A DNA stretch of 10,172 nucleotides. Origin: Anaerolineales bacterium UBA4826. GTDB lineage: Bacteria > Chloroflexota > Anaerolineae > UBA4142. Under the pieces are notes generated by a model. That model did not search any database and was not told the origin of the DNA. It was given only the letters and a program-made list of their open reading frames with translations. The stretch lies in contig DHFK01000132.1 in assembly GCA_002400365.1 (NCBI GenBank), positions 32,360 through 42,531 of the forward strand. The letters run 5' to 3'. Made by a program: the position numbers and the translations under genes. This document shows positions 5,609-10,172 of the stretch, piece by piece. How positions within the stretch are numbered: the first letter of the stretch is position 1; each line of letters begins with the position of its first letter.

Positions 5609-7582
5609 ATGAACAGAAAAATCCTCGTCATCCTCGCCGGGGCAGCCACGTTGATTGCGTTGATCGCGCTCATCTTTGCCCCTGCGCCACAAACTGCCAG
5701 CGCGCAAGGCCCTACCCCTGCGCCCCAGCCGCCGGTCGCGGTCTTGAAAGTCGTCCCGGTTTGGGCGAATGCAGCGGGTGACAAGAATGCCATGACCGCG
5801 ACACTCACGTACATCACCGATACGAAGGTGGGGCCCGCCAAGACAACTGTTGCCGTGGGCGCTGCCGGCTTGAGCAACACGCCGGTCAATGTCCCGGTCC
5901 ACCTCGCGGTCTCGGCAAAGGATCCAAAGAACACTGGCAAGCCAACTTGGTCGCTCATCAAACCCGCCGATTCCAAGGCGGCAATCAAAGACCCCGCGGC
6001 GATGGAAACCGAGTTCACGCCAGATGTCGTCGGCGCGTACATGGTCAGCGTCTCCCTCAAGGGTGACACCGGGACCAGCGCGGCTCGGTACGCCTTCTTC
6101 AACGCCGGTACCTTTATCGGCATGGAGACGGGCAACTGCAAGCAGTGCCACCCGACCAAGGTTGCCGAGTGGGCAAAAACTGGGCACGCCAGCATCCTCA
6201 AAGACAACATTGACAACAGCCGTTCTCCCACCTCAGATTCGCACTACACCGAGGGCTGCATCCGCTGCCACACTACCGGTTTCTTCCTCCCCGCCGCCAA
6301 GAATGGCGGATTCGCCGACGCCCAGGAGAAAACCGGCTGGAAGGTCCCAACCTGGGAACAAATCAACGCGGCGGGCAAGAAAACCGGACCCAGCAACTGG
6401 GACGCTGCCCCGGCTGAAATCAAGAACATGGGCAACATCCAGTGCGAGCAATGTCACGGTCCCGCTAACGAGCACGTCAAGAACGGCGCGAACGTCATGG
6501 CATCGTCCATGAACAACGGCACGTGCAATGTCTGTCACGCCGGCGGCGGTCACCACATTCGTGGCATTGAAATCTTGAGTTCCAAGCACACGACCGGGAC
6601 TAGTTTCGAAGAAATCACCGGTCCCGCGCGACTCGCCTGCGCGCGCTGCCACTCGGCAGAGGGCTTTGTCTCCTTCGTCGCCAATCCCAAGAACCAAGCC
6701 GCGTGGAAACCGGAAGAAGGCTCGATCGGTTGCGCGACCTGCCACGATCCGCACTCGGACGCGAACTATGCCCAGTTGCGCATCGCCGGCAAGCCAGTCG
6801 AGATTCCCTTCGAAGTCAAAAAGGATGTTGGTCTCTCCGCCATCTGCTTCACCTGCCACAACAATCGCGGCGTACCTGAAAACGCGGTCAAGGGTTCCTA
6901 CCCGCACTACTCTTCTGCCGCCGAGATGCTATCGGACTCGGGCGGTGTGACGTACGGCGCGACGGTTCCGAACTCGCCGCACAGCATGATGGTCGGCGCA
7001 GCGCCGGTTCCGAATGCCGCAACACCCGGCACGTTCTTGTGGAGCAAATCGAACGACAAGAAGGGGAATGTTCCCGGTCCCTGCGTCTACTGCCACATGT
7101 GGGCGGGCATCACAGACGCCAAAGACCCGAACTTTATGAAGGTTGGCGATCACTCCTTCAACATGGTTAGCCCCGACGGCAAGTTCGACTATGGCGCGGC
7201 GTGCAAGTCGTGCCACGGCGAAGTCAAAGATTTCAACCTGAAAGCCAAAGCCGACTATGACGGCAGCGGCGCCGCCGGAGGCGTGCAGGATGAAATCAAG
7301 GGCTTGCTCAACGCGACTTGGAAAGCGCTCGAAGCCAAGGGCTTGAAGAAGCAGGAGAGCGGCTATCCGTACGCAACGGTCCCTGCCGATGCCAGCGACT
7401 CGGTCAAGCAGGCGTGGTATAACTTCCGCTACGTCTATGGCGTGATGTGGGGCGCGGCTGGTCCGGGCGGCGAAGGTAAAGCCGCGGCGATCCACAACTT
7501 TAAGCGCTCGTGCGCGTTGCTGCAACTCTCGCTCAAAGACCTCGGCGCAACCCCGGCGGGCGCAGCAGACTGCACCAAGTAG
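5609..7582 (+). CDS. Secreted nonaheme c-type cytochrome, copy 1
   Basis: A 657-aa exported multiheme cytochrome, presumably an electron carrier outside the membrane. In order: Sec signal peptide (1-32, cleavage after ASA), a Pro-rich linker, a beta-rich Ig-like domain (about 45-170, with FTPDVVGAYMVSVSL), then nine CXXCH heme sites at residues 177, 217, 279, 306, 344, 375, 413, 492 and 532. After the last heme come an EF-hand-like DYDGSG (549-554) and IHNFKRSCALLQLS (H629). At least ten histidines outside CXXCH are shared with copy 2 (for example KTGHA, NEHVKN, SPHSMM, HSFN), enough for bis-histidine ligation of nine hemes. The heme part resembles the cytochrome c554 class, but I cannot name a characterised homologue. 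ATG 5609 has AGGAG 5 nt upstream. No transmembrane anchor is visible after the signal peptide. Confidence 0.93.
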   Translation: MNRKILVILAGAATLIALIALIFAPAPQTASAQGPTPAPQPPVAVLKVVPVWANAAGDKNAMTATLTYITDTKVGPAKTTVAVGAAGLSNTPVNVPVHLAVSAKDPKNTGKPTWSLIKPADSKAAIKDPAAMETEFTPDVVGAYMVSVSLKGDTGTSAARYAFFNAGTFIGMETGNCKQCHPTKVAEWAKTGHASILKDNIDNSRSPTSDSHYTEGCIRCHTTGFFLPAAKNGGFADAQEKTGWKVPTWEQINAAGKKTGPSNWDAAPAEIKNMGNIQCEQCHGPANEHVKNGANVMASSMNNGTCNVCHAGGGHHIRGIEILSSKHTTGTSFEEITGPARLACARCHSAEGFVSFVANPKNQAAWKPEEGSIGCATCHDPHSDANYAQLRIAGKPVEIPFEVKKDVGLSAICFTCHNNRGVPENAVKGSYPHYSSAAEMLSDSGGVTYGATVPNSPHSMMVGAAPVPNAATPGTFLWSKSNDKKGNVPGPCVYCHMWAGITDAKDPNFMKVGDHSFNMVSPDGKFDYGAACKSCHGEVKDFNLKAKADYDGSGAAGGVQDEIKGLLNATWKALEAKGLKKQESGYPYATVPADASDSVKQAWYNFRYVYGVMWGAAGPGGEGKAAAIHNFKRSCALLQLSLKDLGATPAGAADCTK

Positions 7583-7663
7583 TTCGATGATCCGCGAGCA
7601 TCGCTGACCCATCATCACTTCATCGCGCACACACTGTACTCCCGCGATCATACGGCGGGCTGG
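7559..7663 (+). repeat. 105-bp direct repeat, copy 1 (gene end plus 3' region)
   Basis: Bases 7559-7663 are identical to 10068-10172 at every position (offset 2509). The repeat covers the last eight codons including the stop, a hairpin with outer arms GATGAT/ATCATC (7586-7591, 7611-7616) and inner arms GCGA/TCGC (7594-7597, 7601-7604), and the first arm of the terminator. The window ends at 10172, so the repeat may be longer. Confidence 0.95.
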
Positions 7664-7697
7664 ACGAATCTTAGATCCGCTCCAGCCCGCTTTCGTT
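7655..7697 (+). terminator. Intrinsic terminator of the first cytochrome unit
   Basis: GCGGGCTGGA (7655-7664) and TCCAGCCCGC (7681-7690) form a perfect 10-bp stem with a 16-nt loop, followed by TTTCGTTT. The next promoter begins about 10 nt later, so the two cytochrome genes are probably separate transcription units. Confidence 0.8.
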
Positions 7698-7708
7698 TGC
7701 GTCGGAAT

Positions 7709-7737
7709 TTGACTTTTGCCCTCTCACTGGGTATACT
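7709..7737 (+). promoter_or_regulatory. Sigma70-type promoter of the second cytochrome unit
   Basis: -35 TTGACT (7709-7714), a 17-nt spacer, and -10 TATACT (7732-7737). The predicted start is near 7744. The spacer length and -10 match the first unit, although most spacer bases differ. Confidence 0.75.
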
Positions 7738-7803
7738 ATGAATCAGAGATGAACCTCGGCGCGATGGCGTTGTTGCGCCGATTTTGAAGTATCAGGGCGT
7801 TTG

Positions 7804-7854
7804 AGCGTCCCGACCGGGCGCGCATCTGCGCGTGTGTCGGGACGCTTTATGTTT
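7804..7854 (+). terminator. Terminator-like hairpin inside the second cytochrome leader
   Basis: AGCGTCCCGAC (7804-7814) and GTCGGGACGCT (7836-7846) form a perfect 11-bp stem, extended inside by CGCG/CGCG pairing. The tail TTTATGTTT is weaker than in copy 1. The 5' arm matches copy 1 at 9 of 10 bases (GCGTCTCGAC against GCGTCCCGAC), and the 3' arm differs so that pairing is kept. Confidence 0.7.
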
Positions 7855-7932
7855 CCGGCAGTTCGCGTTATCTCGACGCCTGAATCGTTCGTTGTCCACG
7901 ACGGACAAAATCCAAGCGGATGGCAGCGCGTG

Positions 7933-7974
7933 GTTCTGACGAGGGGGCTGCGCAACGGTACCGCAAAAAGGAGG
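7933..7974 (+). promoter_or_regulatory. Conserved leader block, copy 2
   Basis: GTTCTGACGAGGGG (7933-7946), ACGGTACC (7955-7962) and AAAGGAGG (7967-7974) are in the same order as 5498-5540, with a total length of 42 against 43 nt. The GGAGG ends 71 nt before the start codon. Confidence 0.6.
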
Positions 7975-8045
7975 AGTGTCCCGCCAAGCAAATCAAAGCA
8001 ACAGACGCCAATTCGATTAAAACACTCTCTCAGTGAGGAGAAAGC

Positions 8046-10091
8046 ATGAACACAAAGACCCTCGTCATCCTCGCAGGAGCCGCTCTGTTGATCGGCGTCC
8101 TCGCGATCACATTCGCTCTTGCGCCGCAAGCGGCGCACGCGCAGGGCCCCACCCCTACGCCCGCGCCGCCAGTTGCGGTTTTGAAAGTTCTCGCGGTACC
8201 CGGCGTCGCCACCGACAAGAACGCGATCACCACCACCATCAAGATCGTCTCCGACACTGCTGTTGGACCATCCACCGCGACGATCGCCATGGCAACGACC
8301 GGCGGCAGTAACGTGCCGATCAAGGTGCCCGTTCACCTCGCGGTCACCGCGCAAGATCCAAAGAACTCCGGCAAGCCAACCTGGTCCCTGGTCAAGCCCC
8401 CGGACTCTAAATCCACCATCACCGGCACGATGACTGCCGAGTTCACACCTGATGTCGTCGGCGCGTACTATGTGAGCGTGCGTCTCACGAACGACGCGGG
8501 TGTCGCCAGCGCGCCACAGTTCGCGTTCTTCAACGCGGGCACCTACATTGGCGTTTACACCGGCAACTGCAAGCAATGCCATCCTGCCAAGACCGAGGAA
8601 TGGGCCAAGACCGGTCACGCGAATGTTTTCCGGCTCGAACTGGACAACAAGATTGACGGTCCGCGTGGCATCCAGCCGGGCGCCGCTGGCTACATCACGC
8701 ATTACTCTGAAACCTGCGTGGCTTGTCATGCCACCGGCTACTACGCCGAGCCGTACAATGGCTCGGGCGGCTACTTTGACGCCAAAGCCAAAGCCAACTG
8801 GACCTTCCCAACCTGGAAACAGATTGATGAGGTCTTTACGAAGAATGCGCCCAGCAACTATGACGCCGCGCCCGCTGGCATCAAGGACATGGGCACCATC
8901 GGCTGCGAACAGTGTCATGGTCCCGCGAACGAGCACGTCAAAAACGGCGCCAAGGTGATGGACGCATCGTGGGGCAATGGGGTATGCAATCAGTGCCACG
9001 GCACGCGCGGCGGTCATACCCGCGGCGTGCAAATCACCTTCTCCAAGCACTCGGATGAAACCGCGCACGCATGGGAAATCGCGGGCCCCGCAGAACAAGG
9101 GTGCGTGCGCTGCCACACCGCGAAGGGCTTTGCGTCCTTCCTCGCCAATCCCAAGAACCAGGCCGCTTGGAACAACGAAGCCTCCACGCTCACCTGCGCG
9201 GGCTGCCACGAACCGCACTCGGAGGCGAACGCCTTCCAACTGCGCGTCGTCGGCAAGCCGGTCGAAGTGCCCTTTGCTGACAAAGCCAAAGACGTTGGAC
9301 TGTCCGCCAGCTGCGAGACCTGCCATAACATTCGCCGCAACAGCGACGACCAGGCAAAGAATATCGCGGATGGCAAAAGCGTCAGTTACCCCCACTACTC
9401 CTCTGCCGCCGAAATGCTGACCGACCTGGGCGGTATCACCTACGGTCAGACGGTCCCGAACTCGCCGCACGGCATGATGATCGGCGCGGCGCCGGTCCCG
9501 AATCCCGCGTACGATTCCAAGAATCCGGAATCTGCCCAGTTCTTGTTCACCCCCGCTGGCGACAAGAAGGGCAATACGCCCGGTCCGTGCGTCGTCTGCC
9601 ACATGTGGGCTGCCATCACCACAGCGGGTAACCCGCTGCAATACAAGGTGGGCGGCCACTCGTTCAACACGGTCACGCCGGACGGCAAGACCGACTATGG
9701 CGCGTCCTGCAAGTCGTGCCATGGCGAAGTCAAAGATTTCAATCTGAAAGCCAAAGCCGACTATGACGGCAGCGGCGCTGCCGAAGGCGTGAAGGACGAA
9801 ATCAAGGGCTTGCTCAATGCAACTTGGAAAGCCCTCGAAGCCAAGGGATTCAAGAAAGTCGAAACCGGCAATCCCTACGCCACCATCCCCGCAGACGCAG
9901 ATGCCAAGGCGAAGAGCGCGTGGTTCAACTTCCGCTTTGTGTACGGCGTGATGTGGGGCAGGGCGACGGGCAATGGCAATGAAGGTAAAGCCGCTGCCAT
10001 CCACAACTTTAAGCGGTCTTGCGCGTTGCTGCAACTCTCGCTGAAAGACCTCGGCGCGCTGCCGAGCGGCGCAGCAGACTGCACCAAGTAG
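8046..10091 (+). CDS. Secreted nonaheme c-type cytochrome, copy 2
   Basis: A 681-aa paralogue of the preceding cytochrome with the same order of parts: signal peptide (1-32, cleavage after AHA), Thr/Pro linker, Ig-like beta domain (about 43-168), and nine CXXCH sites at residues 175, 224, 287, 314, 353, 384, 423, 515 and 555. The C-terminal region has DYDGSG (572-577) and IHNFKRSCALLQLS (H653). Heme spacing differs from copy 1 mainly in two places: 9 extra residues between hemes 1 and 2 (a GPRGIQPGAAG-type loop) and 13 extra between hemes 7 and 8. Identity is highest over the last 130 residues and lowest in the N-terminal domain. Cys pairs in RSCALL and AADCTK are kept and could form a disulfide. 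ATG 8046 has AGGAG 5 nt upstream. Cytochrome c maturation genes are not in the window. Confidence 0.93.
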   Translation: MNTKTLVILAGAALLIGVLAITFALAPQAAHAQGPTPTPAPPVAVLKVLAVPGVATDKNAITTTIKIVSDTAVGPSTATIAMATTGGSNVPIKVPVHLAVTAQDPKNSGKPTWSLVKPPDSKSTITGTMTAEFTPDVVGAYYVSVRLTNDAGVASAPQFAFFNAGTYIGVYTGNCKQCHPAKTEEWAKTGHANVFRLELDNKIDGPRGIQPGAAGYITHYSETCVACHATGYYAEPYNGSGGYFDAKAKANWTFPTWKQIDEVFTKNAPSNYDAAPAGIKDMGTIGCEQCHGPANEHVKNGAKVMDASWGNGVCNQCHGTRGGHTRGVQITFSKHSDETAHAWEIAGPAEQGCVRCHTAKGFASFLANPKNQAAWNNEASTLTCAGCHEPHSEANAFQLRVVGKPVEVPFADKAKDVGLSASCETCHNIRRNSDDQAKNIADGKSVSYPHYSSAAEMLTDLGGITYGQTVPNSPHGMMIGAAPVPNPAYDSKNPESAQFLFTPAGDKKGNTPGPCVVCHMWAAITTAGNPLQYKVGGHSFNTVTPDGKTDYGASCKSCHGEVKDFNLKAKADYDGSGAAEGVKDEIKGLLNATWKALEAKGFKKVETGNPYATIPADADAKAKSAWFNFRFVYGVMWGRATGNGNEGKAAAIHNFKRSCALLQLSLKDLGALPSGAADCTK

Positions 10092-10172
10092 TTCGATGAT
10101 CCGCGAGCATCGCTGACCCATCATCACTTCATCGCGCACACACTGTACTCCCGCGATCATACGGCGGGCTGG
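10068..10172 (+). repeat. 105-bp direct repeat, copy 2, cut by the window edge
   Basis: Identical to 7559-7663. It includes the stop codon region, the GATGAT/ATCATC hairpin, and the start of the terminator stem GCGGGCTGG (10164-10172). The second arm and T-run would fall beyond the window. Confidence 0.95.

Larger units (their letters stand above)
7744..8045 (+). promoter_or_regulatory. Predicted structured 5' leader of the second cytochrome gene (candidate attenuator)
   Basis: About 302 nt. It contains a first hairpin TCGGCGC/GCGCCGA (7756-7762, 7775-7781) followed by TTTT, a second terminator-like hairpin (7804-7854), the conserved block (7933-7974), and AGGAG (8036-8040) 5 nt before the ATG. 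Overall length and the position of the terminator and block agree within a few bases with the first leader, while most of the sequence between them has changed. Confidence 0.55.

Noticed and set aside
6929..7651. Minus-strand frames beginning with the same roughly 30 residues downstream of both cytochromes
   Set aside because: The shared residues only reflect the 105-bp identical DNA at the two 3' ends; both frames then run antisense through the cytochrome genes.
7971..8022. GTG 7976 micro-ORF after the GGAGG in leader 2
   Set aside because: The spacing to GGAGG is one base, too short for initiation, and leader 1 has no counterpart.
7743..10160. Long minus-strand open frame (805 codons) across the second cytochrome
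   Set aside because: It lies opposite a gene with nine CXXCH motifs and a signal peptide. Its translation has no recognisable domain, and long antisense open frames are expected from the GC-rich codon use.

Overview
The window is GC-rich, densely coding bacterial DNA in two blocks. The best guess for the source is an uncultured Chloroflexota (Anaerolineae-like) genome. This is inferred from an arg cluster broken up by heptanucleotide tandem repeats and from large secreted multiheme cytochromes in tandem. No rRNA or other phylogenetic marker is present, so the assignment is tentative.

Block 1 (about 1-4601, plus strand) is an arginine biosynthesis cluster: a GNAT acetyltransferase resembling short-form N-acetylglutamate synthase, then argG, argJ and argH. 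Together they cover entry into the acetylated pathway and acetyl recycling (GNAT and ArgJ) and the last two steps from citrulline to arginine (ArgG and ArgH). Gaps are short (94, 14 and 92 nt) and no strong promoter is visible inside, so an operon is likely. Heptanucleotide tandem tracts sit in two of the gaps and also inside the argJ and argH reading frames. The argJ start region carries a small insertion-like element between 13-nt direct repeats.

Block 2 (4605-5132, minus strand) is a secreted single-CHRD-domain protein, tail to tail with argH with 3 nt between the stops.

Block 3 (5269-10172, plus strand) holds two consecutive transcription units, each encoding a secreted nonaheme c-type cytochrome (657 and 681 aa). 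Each unit has the same layout: a sigma70-like promoter with a 17-nt spacer, a predicted leader of about 300 nt, an intrinsic terminator 66-67 nt after the -10 box and about 200 nt before the start codon, a conserved 42-nt block containing an unused GGAGG, a proper Shine-Dalgarno, the gene, and a 3' region. The 3' regions are identical over at least 105 bp, while the leaders have diverged but kept their spacing and hairpins.

The most interesting part is this duplicated leader. It looks like a transcription-attenuation element, or a promoter-proximal small RNA, controlling extracellular multiheme cytochromes, and I could not match it to a known riboswitch class. The second copy runs to the window edge in the middle of its 3' terminator, so further copies may follow.
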